The notes: generated from the letters alone by a model not told the origin. A stretch of 7,787 nucleotides of DNA from Flavobacteriales bacterium (GCA_947458985.1 CANHBA010000099.1:1-7787), one strand, 5' to 3'. Positions 1-7,284 are shown, counted from the stretch's first letter. Made by a program: numbers and translations.

Positions 1-1268
1 GGGCAAACTCGGTTTATCCACTCATCATTAGTTCGGCTATTTTTCCGATTCTTTTCGAAACGCAAACCAGCCAAAAAAATGCAGCTGGCCACACCATCTA
101 CGACACCGTTTCTTTCCTAGGTCGTGAATTCCACAATACCGAATTCTACGCTTATGTCATCTGCCTTTCTTATATCGTGGTGGCGCTCATTTCACCGCTG
201 CTATCTGGGATCGCCGATGCGGGAGGTAAACGCAAACTTTTCATGCAGTTTTTCTGCTACCTAGGTGCTTTTTCAAGTGCACTTTTGTATTTTTTTCATG
301 CCGATCAACAAATAGCATATACCCCATTTGTAATTGGCTGGAGCATTGTGCCACTCTTCTTTGGCTCTATTGGTTTTTGGGGCAGCTTGGTGTACTACAA
401 CGCCTATTTACCCGATATTGCCGAACCCAAAGACCACGACAAAGTTTCTGCTCGCGGCTTCTCAATGGGCTATCTCGGCAGCTCTACCCTACTGATCATC
501 GTACTTATTTTAACTGTTTTCACGAAAGTGATCTCTATCAAATGGGCCTTTCCACTAGTGAGCCTTTGGTGGATCAGTTTTGCTACTTTCTCCTTCTCCA
601 GACTACCAAAAACCACCGCAACGCAAACCAATAAGAAGAACCTCATCAGCAGTGGCTATAAAGAAGTGTTTAATGTTTGGAAACAAATCCGTCTGAACAA
701 AACCCTTAAAGGCTATTTAAGTGCCTTCTTTATGTTCAATATGGCGGTGCAAACTATAATGGTGATGGCCGTAGCTTTTGCCAACAAAGAAGTAATCGGC
801 ATCAAACAAACCGACCTCATTGTTTCGATTTTGATCATTCAATTCATTGGCATTTTGGGTGCCTACCTCATGTCAAAGGTTTCACTCGTTACCGGCAATT
901 TCAAAGCACTCGGCATCGCTATTGTCATCTGGATTTTCTTGTGCTTGTACGTGTATCAATTTGTATGGCACCCATGGCAGTTTTATATCGCAGCTGCTTT
1001 TGTAGGCCTCGTGATGGGCGGCATCCAATCGCTTTCGCGCTCTACCTATTCCAAACTATTGCCCGAAACCAAAGACCTCACCTCCTACTTTAGCTTCTAC
1101 GACCTCGCTGAAAAAATCGGTTTGGCAGTCGGAACACTTACTTTTGGCCTCATCGAAGGTTTACTCGACATCCGTACGTCCATACTAGCTTTGGTCGTAT
1201 TTTTCGCATTAGGACTCATTTTATTAATCCGTACCCCACAACAACAAGCGCATGAGACAAGCAATTGA
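1..1268 (+). CDS. MFS transporter, UMF1/Atg22-like family (5' end outside window)
   Basis: Inner-membrane major facilitator transporter; substrate unknown. The frame is open from the left edge (the first full codon is at 3), so the GTG at 177 is an internal valine codon and not the start. About 421 residues are visible. Near the left edge the translation reads ANSVYPLIISSAIFPI, which matches the WANS...TTAIFP beginning of UMF1 (vacuole effluxer Atg22-like) proteins; bases 1-2 would complete a Trp codon. Other family marks, numbered from the codon at 3, are the loop motif ADAGGKRK (71-78), YYNAYLPDIA (131-140), SARGFSMGYLG (149-159) and GGIQSLSRSTYSKLLPE (339-355). Many hydrophobic segments are visible, consistent with about 12 helices, with a basic central loop near residues 200-235. 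Probably only 10-25 residues are missing at the N terminus. The 3' end overlaps dapD by 17 nt, which implies co-transcription. Family is confident; the transported compound cannot be inferred. Confidence 0.88.
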   Translation, partial: ANSVYPLIISSAIFPILFETQTSQKNAAGHTIYDTVSFLGREFHNTEFYAYVICLSYIVVALISPLLSGIADAGGKRKLFMQFFCYLGAFSSALLYFFHADQQIAYTPFVIGWSIVPLFFGSIGFWGSLVYYNAYLPDIAEPKDHDKVSARGFSMGYLGSSTLLIIVLILTVFTKVISIKWAFPLVSLWWISFATFSFSRLPKTTATQTNKKNLISSGYKEVFNVWKQIRLNKTLKGYLSAFFMFNMAVQTIMVMAVAFANKEVIGIKQTDLIVSILIIQFIGILGAYLMSKVSLVTGNFKALGIAIVIWIFLCLYVYQFVWHPWQFYIAAAFVGLVMGGIQSLSRSTYSKLLPETKDLTSYFSFYDLAEKIGLAVGTLTFGLIEGLLDIRTSILALVVFFALGLILLIRTPQQQAHETSN

Positions 1269-2061
1269 AGCCGCCTGGGACAACCGCGCCCTCCTTTCAG
1301 AACAAACCACCATTCAAGCTATTGAGCAAGTCATCGAAGAGCTCGATAAAGGCCATTTACGCGTTGCAGAACCACTAGACGACGGCACTTGGCAAGTCAA
1401 CGAATGGGTGAAAAAAGCGGTGGTTTTGTATTTTCCGATCCGTCAAATGGAAACCATTGAAGTAGGTCCGTTTGAATTCCACGACAAAATGGCGCTCAAA
1501 CGCAATTACAAAGCACTCGGCGTGCGCGTGGTACCTCATGCCATTGCTCGCTATGGCGCGTATGTAGCACCTGGTGTCATTCTCATGCCCTCGTACACAA
1601 ATATTGGCGCTTTCGTAGATTCCGGCACCATGGTAGACACCTGGGCAACTGTAGGAAGCTGCGCCCAAATTGGCAAAGACGTTCACCTCAGCGGCGGCGT
1701 TGGTATTGGAGGCGTACTCGAGCCGTTGCAAGCAGCTCCTGTCATTATTGAAGATGGCGCATTTATTGGCTCAAGATGCATCGTTGTCGAAGGCGTGCGC
1801 GTTGGCAAAGAAGCCGTGCTTGGCGCCAATGTGGTACTTACAAAGTCTACAAAAATCATTGACGTCACGGTTGAAAGCCCCATTGAGCTCAATGGCTATG
1901 TTCCAGAAAGATCCGTCGTGATTCCTGGATCTTATACTAAAACATTCCCTGCCGGGGATTTCCAAGTACCTTGCGCCCTCATTATTGGCAAGCGCAAAGC
2001 ATCTACCGATTTAAAAACTTCCCTCAACGACGCCTTGCGCGAACACAATGTAGCTGTCTAA
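1252..2061 (+). CDS. dapD: 2,3,4,5-tetrahydropyridine-2,6-dicarboxylate N-succinyltransferase
   Basis: Cytoplasmic enzyme that transfers succinyl from succinyl-CoA to tetrahydrodipicolinate, the committing step of the succinylase branch of diaminopimelate and lysine synthesis. It thus feeds both protein and peptidoglycan synthesis. The 269 residues agree with the usual length of about 270. An N-terminal helical domain (1-75) contains WVKKAVVLYFPI and METIEVGPFEFHDKMALK, both typical of DapD. A left-handed beta-helix of hexapeptide repeats follows (about 95-205), with the diagnostic MVDTWATVGSCAQIG (127-141) and LSGGVGIGGVLEPLQ (146-160). The likely catalytic acids are Asp129 (in VDTW) and Glu180 (in VVEG), assigned by analogy to characterised DapD enzymes. 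The ATG at 1252 gives MRQAIEAAWDNR, which matches the family N terminus. The gene starts inside the end of the transporter gene, and its TAA shares one base with the trhO start. No regulatory site of its own is visible. Confidence 0.96.
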   Translation: MRQAIEAAWDNRALLSEQTTIQAIEQVIEELDKGHLRVAEPLDDGTWQVNEWVKKAVVLYFPIRQMETIEVGPFEFHDKMALKRNYKALGVRVVPHAIARYGAYVAPGVILMPSYTNIGAFVDSGTMVDTWATVGSCAQIGKDVHLSGGVGIGGVLEPLQAAPVIIEDGAFIGSRCIVVEGVRVGKEAVLGANVVLTKSTKIIDVTVESPIELNGYVPERSVVIPGSYTKTFPAGDFQVPCALIIGKRKASTDLKTSLNDALREHNVAV

Positions 2062-3164
2062 TGAATGAAAAAATGCAACTCTGGAACACCCTTGACAGAG
2101 CCTCTTTAGAAAAACAATTGCTTGCCATAGGGCACGAATATATCACGATCTCGTTTTATCAATACGCGCATATTCAAGATCCGCAAGCCTTTCGCAATCA
2201 ACTTTATTTGGAGTGGTCTGCGATGGATATCGTAGGCAGAACCTACGTTGCCAAAGAAGGCATCAATGCGCAAATTGCTGTACCCACAGCCCATCTTGGA
2301 CGTTTTCGCGAAGAACTCTATCAAATAGATTTTTTAAACGGCATCCGCCTGAATTTTGCCGTAGACGACGCAGAGGCTGAATTCCCATTTTTGAAACTCA
2401 AGGTCAAGGTGAGGTCCAAAATTTTGGCCGATGGCCTCAACGACACCACCTTTGACGTCACCAACAAAGGCTTTCATTTAGACGCAGAGGCTTTCAATAA
2501 ACTCACCGACGACCCCAACACCTTACTCATCGACTTTCGCAACCATTACGAATGGGAAGTTGGTCATTTCAAAGGAGCGGTGTTGCCCGATGTAGACACA
2601 TTCAGAGAATCTTTGCCTTTTATTGAAGAAACCGTTTTGAAGGGCAATGAAGACAAAAATATCGTCATGTACTGTACTGGAGGTGTGCGCTGCGAAAAAG
2701 CATCGGCATGGTTCAAGCACCGCGGTTTTGCCAATGTGCACCAATTAGAAGGCGGCATCATTAAATACGCCAACGACTGCAAAGAAAAGGGTATCGAAAA
2801 TAAGTTCATTGGTAAAAACTTTGTTTTTGACGAACGCCGCGGCGAACGCATTACCGCAGATATCATTGCCGTTTGCCATCAGTGTGGCAGCCCAGCAGAC
2901 ACGCACACCAATTGCCTCAATGAGGCTTGTCATTTGTTGTTTATTCAGTGTGAAGCCTGTAAAGAAAAGATGGAAAATTGCTGTAGCGAGGCTTGTATTG
3001 ACATCATTCACCTTCCACTCGAACAACAAAAAGAACTGCGCAAGGGTCTAAATAAAAGCAACCTGATCTTTAAAAAAGGACGTTCAACCGCACTACCTTT
3101 TAAAAGTCACCAAGAAAAACCCCAAGCGCTCGTTGACCAAGCGCTCCAAAACCAAAATGCATGA
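2061..3164 (+). CDS. trhO: tRNA uridine(34) hydroxylase, rhodanese-domain protein (TrhO/YceA family)
   Basis: Predicted to carry out oxygen-dependent hydroxylation of uridine 34 in the tRNA anticodon, giving 5-hydroxyuridine, the precursor of the cmo5U/mo5U wobble modifications. The protein has 367 residues, close to E. coli TrhO (about 350). An N-terminal ferredoxin-like domain holds ISFYQYAHI and VAKEGINAQIA (about 63-73). A rhodanese domain (about 150-240) carries the active-site loop YCTGGVRCEK with Cys205 and the conserved second Cys211. The tail (270-313) is cysteine-rich: CHQCG, then CLNEAC, CEAC and CCSEAC, which looks like a metal-binding module seen in this family. I chose the ATG at 2061 because it gives MNEKMQLWNTL and a TAATG junction with dapD. 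An in-frame TTG at 1971 would overlap dapD by 91 nt and add residues unlike the family. ATG 2073 is a minor alternative. The stop overlaps lgt by 4 nt (ATGA). Confidence 0.93.
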   Translation: MNEKMQLWNTLDRASLEKQLLAIGHEYITISFYQYAHIQDPQAFRNQLYLEWSAMDIVGRTYVAKEGINAQIAVPTAHLGRFREELYQIDFLNGIRLNFAVDDAEAEFPFLKLKVKVRSKILADGLNDTTFDVTNKGFHLDAEAFNKLTDDPNTLLIDFRNHYEWEVGHFKGAVLPDVDTFRESLPFIEETVLKGNEDKNIVMYCTGGVRCEKASAWFKHRGFANVHQLEGGIIKYANDCKEKGIENKFIGKNFVFDERRGERITADIIAVCHQCGSPADTHTNCLNEACHLLFIQCEACKEKMENCCSEACIDIIHLPLEQQKELRKGLNKSNLIFKKGRSTALPFKSHQEKPQALVDQALQNQNA

Positions 3165-4012
3165 TACTCTCTATCCATTGGGCTGTAGATTCTCAACTTA
3201 TCGATGGCTGGCGCACGCCTAATTTGTACGGCCTCCTCTTTGTATCGGGTATCGTCATGGGTTATTTTGTGATCCGAAAAATGTTCAAAGCAGAGCAAGT
3301 TGAAGACAAAGTGCTAGACACACTCGTTACCTACATGGTACTCGCTACAATTGTAGGCGCTCGCCTCGGGCACGTGTTTTTTTACGGTCCTTACTGGGAC
3401 AAAATCGAACATGGACAAATCGTTGAACGCGGCTATTTTTCACATCCAGGAGATATCATCAAAATTTGGGAAGGCGGTTTGGCCAGCCACGGTGCTGCCG
3501 TCGCGATACTTATCGGGCTGTATATTTTCACCAAAAAAGTATCCATGCGTCCTTACATTTGGATCCTCGACCGCATTGCAGCTCCAATTGCCATTGCGGC
3601 CACTTTTATCCGCTTGGGTAATTTAGTCAACCACGAAATGGTGGGTTACGTTACAGACGTTCCTTGGGCCTTTGAATTCCAATATTTCTATAACGAAGCC
3701 ATTAGCAACTACGACCCCACGCCACGACATCCCGCACAACTTTACGAAGCAATTTGCTATTTCATTTCCTTTTGGCTCTTGCTTTACCTCTATTGGAAAC
3801 TCAAAAAGTGGCAACAGCCAGGTTTCGTCTTTGGCAGTTTTCTGATCCTCATCTTTGGTTCGCGCATCATTTGCGAGTTTTTCAAATTAGGCCAAACCGC
3901 CCGAGATTATACCTTACCACTTAATACCGGGCAAATGCTGAGTATTCCGCTTGTGTTTGCAGGAATTTATTTGATTTACAAAGCCACTCAAAAATCAAAA
4001 GATGCAGTATAA
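3161..4012 (+). CDS. lgt: Phosphatidylglycerol--prolipoprotein diacylglyceryl transferase
   Basis: Integral inner-membrane enzyme that moves diacylglycerol from phosphatidylglycerol to the lipobox cysteine of prolipoproteins, the first step of lipoprotein maturation. The 283 residues form about seven hydrophobic segments. Conserved marks include NLYGLLFVSG (21-30), GARLGHVFFYG (66-76), WEGGLASHGA (103-112) with His110 equivalent to E. coli His103, and the Lgt signature RLGNLVNHEMVG (151-162). In the signature, Arg151, Asn154, Glu159 and Gly162 correspond to E. coli Arg143, Asn146, Glu151 and Gly154. HPAQLYEA (190-197) and GSRIICEFFK (233-242) follow, with Arg235 and Glu239 corresponding to E. 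coli Arg239 and Glu243. Equivalences are from memory of the family alignment. All key residues appear intact. The gene starts within the trhO stop (ATGA) and overlaps the lipoprotein gene by 11 nt; that product is itself a likely substrate. Confidence 0.96.
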   Translation: MILSIHWAVDSQLIDGWRTPNLYGLLFVSGIVMGYFVIRKMFKAEQVEDKVLDTLVTYMVLATIVGARLGHVFFYGPYWDKIEHGQIVERGYFSHPGDIIKIWEGGLASHGAAVAILIGLYIFTKKVSMRPYIWILDRIAAPIAIAATFIRLGNLVNHEMVGYVTDVPWAFEFQYFYNEAISNYDPTPRHPAQLYEAICYFISFWLLLYLYWKLKKWQQPGFVFGSFLILIFGSRIICEFFKLGQTARDYTLPLNTGQMLSIPLVFAGIYLIYKATQKSKDAV

Positions 4013-4844
4013 AGTTATTTTCATCCTATTCGTTCTTCTTGTTGGTTGTCAGAACAATGAAGCCATCAAGAAAGACAAACCTCAAAAACAAGCGCTGCAA
4101 CCAAAAGAGGACAATGAAAAGCAAACCGAACAAAACCAGACCAAAACCGCCGCGCTCATCAAAGGCGCAGATAGCGTCTTGCTCTCCAAAAAGAAAGTTG
4201 TCGAGAAATGGGACAAACAATGGTCTGTAGTATCATATGAATTCTACGATGAATCTGGCCCTGGAAAGTTAGTGAAATGGCAACAAGCCATCAACGACTT
4301 TATTCGCAAAAGCTTATACCACCCTATGGATTCAAAACCCTACACTGGGCCACTAAATAAAGTACTGATCAAACGCTCACTGCAAGCTTTTAAAAAGGAT
4401 GCTTTTCCGGATGACTTTACCGTTTGGTACCTGATTGACACCTTCAAAATAGATGACCACTACACTACTTTTGCAGCTTTAAAACATTATAATGCCTCTA
4501 GCACTGGCGGCGCACACGGCATGTATGGGATGGGGTATCACTATTTTGACAAAACCGCTGGCAAAGAACTGAATTTGAAAGATTTTCTTCGTGTAGACGA
4601 TAATTTATTAAAGCTCGCTGAAAGCGCTTTTAGAAAAACCGTTGGCATAAAGGCCAAGACCCCTTTTGAAGATACAGACTTCAGTTTTGGAGGCAAATTC
4701 TATTTACCTGATAACTTTGAACTTACCGCACAAGGGATTCGCTTCACCTACAACCCCTATGAAATTTCTAATTGGGCTGAAGGCATGATAGAATTTACCT
4801 TGACAAAAGGGCAAATCAAACCCTATTTAAAGCGTGAAATTTAA
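4002..4844 (+). CDS. Predicted lipoprotein with RsiV-like DUF3298 domain
   Basis: The 280-residue protein begins with a lipoprotein signal peptide: Lys4, a hydrophobic core (5-14) and the lipobox LVGC with Cys16 as the predicted lipidated residue. A polar Lys/Gln/Glu-rich tether follows (17-50). The rest resembles the DUF4163/DUF3298 architecture known from the C-terminal part of RsiV, the lysozyme-binding anti-sigma factor of Bacillus, and from deacetylase-associated domains. The marks are SSTGGAHGMYG (166-176), YHYFDKTAGKELNLKDFL (179-196), and near the end GIRFTYNPYEISNWAEG (245-261). In the DUF3298 family TGGAHG and the PYEI motif are the most recognisable features. It has no transmembrane anti-sigma segment, so it is not an RsiV orthologue in role. 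Ligand and function are unknown; exposure on the periplasmic side of a membrane is inferred. It is last in the five-gene chain, overlapping lgt by 11 nt. Confidence 0.82.
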   Translation: MQYKVIFILFVLLVGCQNNEAIKKDKPQKQALQPKEDNEKQTEQNQTKTAALIKGADSVLLSKKKVVEKWDKQWSVVSYEFYDESGPGKLVKWQQAINDFIRKSLYHPMDSKPYTGPLNKVLIKRSLQAFKKDAFPDDFTVWYLIDTFKIDDHYTTFAALKHYNASSTGGAHGMYGMGYHYFDKTAGKELNLKDFLRVDDNLLKLAESAFRKTVGIKAKTPFEDTDFSFGGKFYLPDNFELTAQGIRFTYNPYEISNWAEGMIEFTLTKGQIKPYLKREI

Positions 4845-4852
4845 ATCAGCAA

Positions 4853-4863
4853 ACACTTAGTGT
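4853..4863. repeat. Short inverted repeat after the lipoprotein gene
   Basis: ACACT-T-AGTGT is a perfect 11-base palindrome 8 nt after the stop of the lipoprotein gene. As RNA it could form only a 4-bp stem with a 3-nt loop, and it is followed by AAAA rather than a T tract, so it is a poor intrinsic terminator. It could be a small protein-binding site upstream of the pdhA promoter, or chance in AT-rich DNA. Confidence 0.25.
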
Positions 4864-4870
4864 AAAATTG

Positions 4871-4886
4871 ACAATTTGAACATTGT
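4871..4886. repeat. Inverted repeat overlapping the -33 element of the pdhA promoter
   Basis: ACAAT-N6-ATTGT, with arms at 4871-4875 and 4882-4886, partly covers the predicted -33 element (4875-4878). The position suits an operator for a dimeric regulator. The arms are only 5 bp in AT-rich DNA, so chance occurrence is quite possible. Confidence 0.25.
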
Positions 4887-4908
4887 TTGTGAATCATTTG
4901 TATATTTG
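4875..4908 (+). promoter_or_regulatory. Bacteroidota-type promoter for pdhA-aceF
   Basis: A perfect TAnnTTTG -7 box (TATATTTG, 4901-4908) is preceded by TTTG at 4875-4878 with a 22-nt spacer. This fits the Bacteroidota primary sigma consensus of TTG/TTTG, 17-23 nt, then TAnnTTTG. Transcription would begin near 4912-4917, leaving a leader of only about 15 nt before the ATG at 4930. The leader is A-rich (AAAAAAAGAAG), as is common upstream of genes in this phylum, and has no strong Shine-Dalgarno. This is the only convincing match noticed in the window, and it separates the first operon from the pyruvate dehydrogenase genes. Confidence 0.72.
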
Positions 4909-4929
4909 TGACCGATAAAAAAAGAAGTT

Positions 4930-5952
4930 ATGTGCGCAAAAGCCGTTAAAAGTTCAGAGAAGCCAAAATTTTCGAAAGAAACCTACGTAAAGTGGTACAA
5001 AGACATGCTCTTGATCAGGAAATTTGAAGACAAAACTGGTCAGCTGTATATCCAACAAAAATTTGGTGGTTTTTGTCACCTTTACATCGGACAAGAAGCA
5101 ATTGTAGTAGGTACGGCAAGTGCTTGCCAACCCGACGATAAACACATGACCGCTTACCGCGACCACGCGCATCCAATAGCACTCGGTACAGATCCACGCG
5201 TACTCATGGCCGAACTTTATGGCCGCACAACAGGTTGTTCCAAAGGAAAAGGAGGCTCAATGCACTTCTTTGACAAAAAAGTAAACTTTATGGGTGGCCA
5301 CGGTATTGTTGGTGCTCAAATTGGAATGGGTGCTGGTGTGGCTTTTGCAGAAATGTACAAAGGCACCAAAAATGTAGCATTTGTTTCTATGGGCGATGGC
5401 GCAGTGCGTCAAGGAATGCTCCACGAAACCTTCAACATGGCCATGAACTGGAAAATTCCAGTGATTTTCATCATTGAAAACAACAACTACGCCATGGGAA
5501 CCTCCGTTGAGCGCACCACCAACGTCACCGACCTTTCTCAAATTGGTCTTTCTTACGGAATGCCTTCTAAAATTGTCAACGGGATGCGTCCTGAGTCAGT
5601 GCACGAAGCCATCGAAGAAGCTGCCACGCGTGCAAGAAACGGCGAAGGCCCAACCCTACTCGACATCCGCACTTATCGCTATAAAGGACACTCGATGTCT
5701 GACCCACAAAAATACCGCACCAAAGATGAGGTAGCTGAATGGATGGAACAAGATCCAATTGAACATTGCCTTCGCGTGATCAACGCCCAAAAATGGTTGT
5801 CCGAAAAAGAACTTGCAGACATCGATGCATGGGTCAAAAAAGAGGTCGAAGAATCAGTAACATTCGCTGAAAACTCTCCTTACCCAGCAGCGCACGAACT
5901 CTACGAAGACGTTTACACGCAAGCAGATTACCCTTATATCAAAGAATACTAA
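4930..5952 (+). CDS. pdhA: Pyruvate dehydrogenase E1 component, alpha subunit
   Basis: Forms the thiamine-diphosphate-dependent E1 heterotetramer with E1 beta, decarboxylating pyruvate and passing the acetyl group to lipoyl-E2. The protein is cytoplasmic. Its 340 residues suit the alpha-beta form of E1. Visible family marks are MLLIRKFEDKTGQLY (26-40), GGFCHLYIGQEAIVVG (46-61), YRDHAHP (76-82), and KGKGGSMHFFD (106-116). The thiamine-diphosphate/Mg motif runs from GDGAVRQG (155-162) to ENNNYAMGTS (183-192). The loop YRYKGHSMSDPQKYR (249-263) follows. YRYKGHSMSDP and the GDG...NN motif favour pyruvate over branched-chain 2-oxoacid substrates, although the families are related. It is the first gene after the promoter at 4875-4908, starts at ATG 4930 and lies 17 nt before aceF. 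The E1 beta gene is absent here and must lie elsewhere in the genome. Confidence 0.95.
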   Translation: MCAKAVKSSEKPKFSKETYVKWYKDMLLIRKFEDKTGQLYIQQKFGGFCHLYIGQEAIVVGTASACQPDDKHMTAYRDHAHPIALGTDPRVLMAELYGRTTGCSKGKGGSMHFFDKKVNFMGGHGIVGAQIGMGAGVAFAEMYKGTKNVAFVSMGDGAVRQGMLHETFNMAMNWKIPVIFIIENNNYAMGTSVERTTNVTDLSQIGLSYGMPSKIVNGMRPESVHEAIEEAATRARNGEGPTLLDIRTYRYKGHSMSDPQKYRTKDEVAEWMEQDPIEHCLRVINAQKWLSEKELADIDAWVKKEVEESVTFAENSPYPAAHELYEDVYTQADYPYIKEY

Positions 5953-5969
5953 AACCCAAATAATAAGAC

Positions 5970-7253
5970 ATGGCTGAAGTAGTATACATGCCCAAATTAA
6001 GCGACACCATGACAGAAGGTGTTGTTGCCGCCTGGACCAAAAACGTTGGTGATACAGTTAAATCTGGCGAAGTCCTTGCCGAGATCGAAACCGACAAAGC
6101 CACCATGGAATTTGAGTCTTTTTACGATGGAGTTTTATTACATATTGGTGTCGAAACCGGAAAAGCCGCACCTGTCAATAGCATTTTAGCTGTCATTGGC
6201 GAAGCTGGCGAAGACATCTCTGGTGTATTGGCAAATGCTGCTGCCGGCGCTCCTGGCGCAACAGCTGCTGTATCTGCACCTATAGCTGCACCCGTTGAAC
6301 CAAGCCCAGCGCCTGTTGCTGCAAGCCCTGCTGCACCAAGCCCTGCGCCTGTAAGTGCACCAGTGGCCGCTCCAGTTGTAGCCAACAACAATTCAGAGCG
6401 CGTTTTTGCCTCCCCATTAGCAAAGAAATTAGCTGCCGAGCGCGGTATTGCCATTGAAGCGGTTGCCGGAACCGGTGAAAACGGCCGCATCGTGAAGCGC
6501 GACGTCGATCATTATGTTCCTTATACGCCTGCTGCCAATGCGCCGTCTTACACAGCAGCGCCGAGTGGTACCGTTTCTTTCACAGACGAGCCTATCTCGC
6601 AAATGCGCAAAACCATTGCGCGCCGTTTGGCAGAAAGCAAATTTACAGCGCCACACTTCTACCTCACTCTAGACATCGACATGGATGCTGCTATTGCGAC
6701 ACGCAAAAGCCTCAACAGCCTCGATGGCGTGAAGGTTTCTTTCAACGATATGGTCGTCAAATCAGTAGCGATGGCCCTGCGCAAGCATCCTGCGGTGAAC
6801 AGCGCCTGGATGGGTGACTTCATTCGCCGCAACGAGCACGTCAATATTGGTGTTGCCGTTGCCGTTGAAGACGGCTTACTTGTTCCTGTTGTGCGTTTTG
6901 CAGACGGCAAAGGCCTGACCCAAATCTCTGCCGAAGTGCGCGAGTACGCTCAAAAAGCCAAAGACAAAAAACTTCAGCCCGCAGACTGGGAAGGCAACAC
7001 CTTTACGATCTCTAACTTAGGTATGTTCGGCATCGAATCTTTCACGGCTATTGTCAATCCACCAGATGCTTGTATTCTAGCCATTGGCGGGATCAAAGAA
7101 GTACCTGTCGTGAAAAACGGTCAAGTTGTGCCGGGTAATGTCATGAAAGTAACGCTTTCTTGTGACCACCGCGTTGTAGATGGTGCTTCAGGAGCTGCAT
7201 TCTTGCAAACCTTTAAAACATACATGGAGCAACCAGCTGCCATGTTGTTGTAA
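5970..7253 (+). CDS. aceF: Dihydrolipoyllysine acetyltransferase (E2) of pyruvate dehydrogenase complex
   Basis: E2 core of the complex, transferring acetyl from lipoyl-lysine to CoA. The 427-residue domain order is clear. A single lipoyl domain (about 3-78) has the ETDKATMEFES motif with Lys43 as the lipoylation site. An Ala/Pro-rich flexible linker (about 88-143) leads to a peripheral-subunit-binding domain (about 145-181: FASPLAKKLAAERGI, then GTGENGRIVKRDV) that docks E1 and/or E3. After a second short linker (182-204), the catalytic domain (205-427) carries MRKTIARRLAESK (212-224), the NPPDACILAIGG motif (363-374) and the active-site signature DHRVVDG with His400 and Asp404. All expected catalytic residues are present. 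The gene follows pdhA by 17 nt with no separate promoter seen, so the two are probably co-transcribed. The related branched-chain E2 is the main alternative, but the partner PdhA argues for pyruvate. pdhC is another symbol in use. Confidence 0.95.
   Translation: MAEVVYMPKLSDTMTEGVVAAWTKNVGDTVKSGEVLAEIETDKATMEFESFYDGVLLHIGVETGKAAPVNSILAVIGEAGEDISGVLANAAAGAPGATAAVSAPIAAPVEPSPAPVAASPAAPSPAPVSAPVAAPVVANNNSERVFASPLAKKLAAERGIAIEAVAGTGENGRIVKRDVDHYVPYTPAANAPSYTAAPSGTVSFTDEPISQMRKTIARRLAESKFTAPHFYLTLDIDMDAAIATRKSLNSLDGVKVSFNDMVVKSVAMALRKHPAVNSAWMGDFIRRNEHVNIGVAVAVEDGLLVPVVRFADGKGLTQISAEVREYAQKAKDKKLQPADWEGNTFTISNLGMFGIESFTAIVNPPDACILAIGGIKEVPVVKNGQVVPGNVMKVTLSCDHRVVDGASGAAFLQTFKTYMEQPAAMLL
6299..6352 (+). 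repeat. Direct repeat in the E2 linker coding sequence
   Basis: Two 18-base copies (6299-6316 and 6335-6352) differ at one base and are spaced 36 nt apart. Each encodes PSPAPV in the Ala/Pro-rich linker of E2 (residues 111-116 and 123-128). This is a plausible site of linker length change by slippage or unequal recombination; such linkers vary in length between related E2 proteins. Confidence 0.6.
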
Positions 7254-7284
7254 GCGCTACCTCTTCTCTTTAAAAGAATTCTTA
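7254..7284. other. Convergent intergenic gap between aceF and the repeat-protein gene
   Basis: Only 31 nt separate the two convergent stop codons. They contain the palindrome AAGAATTCTT (7274-7283) and the overlapping near-palindrome TCTTT-A-AAAGA (7267-7277). Neither makes a GC-rich stem followed by a T tract, so I see no convincing intrinsic terminator, although a weak bidirectional one cannot be excluded. Confidence 0.3.

Noticed and set aside
177..1268. GTG at 177 as the start of the transporter gene
   Set aside because: The same frame is open to the left edge and encodes the conserved WANS...AIFP beginning of the UMF1 family, so 177 is internal.
1375..1731. 118-residue minus-strand open frame inside dapD
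   Set aside because: It is the antisense shadow of a strongly conserved enzyme, with no recognisable domain and no start signal.
1971..2060. TTG-initiated N-terminal extension of trhO inside dapD
   Set aside because: It would add 30 basic residues with no family resemblance and overlap dapD by 91 nt. ATG 2061 gives the expected length and a TAATG junction.
2871..3000. Cysteine-rich segment of trhO as a separate ferredoxin-like or zinc-finger gene
   Set aside because: It is in frame with and continuous with the rhodanese domain, and a Cys-rich C-terminal tail is normal for TrhO/YceA proteins.
4868..4873. TTGACA resembling an E. coli sigma-70 -35 box
   Set aside because: No -10 hexamer lies about 17 nt downstream (4891-4896 is GAATCA). 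The Bacteroidota-type TTTG/TAnnTTTG pair explains the region better.
6122..6490. 122-residue minus-strand open frame inside aceF
   Set aside because: It is the antisense of the GC-rich Ala/Pro linker and gives a low-complexity Ala/Gly/Thr sequence. It lies wholly within a confident gene.
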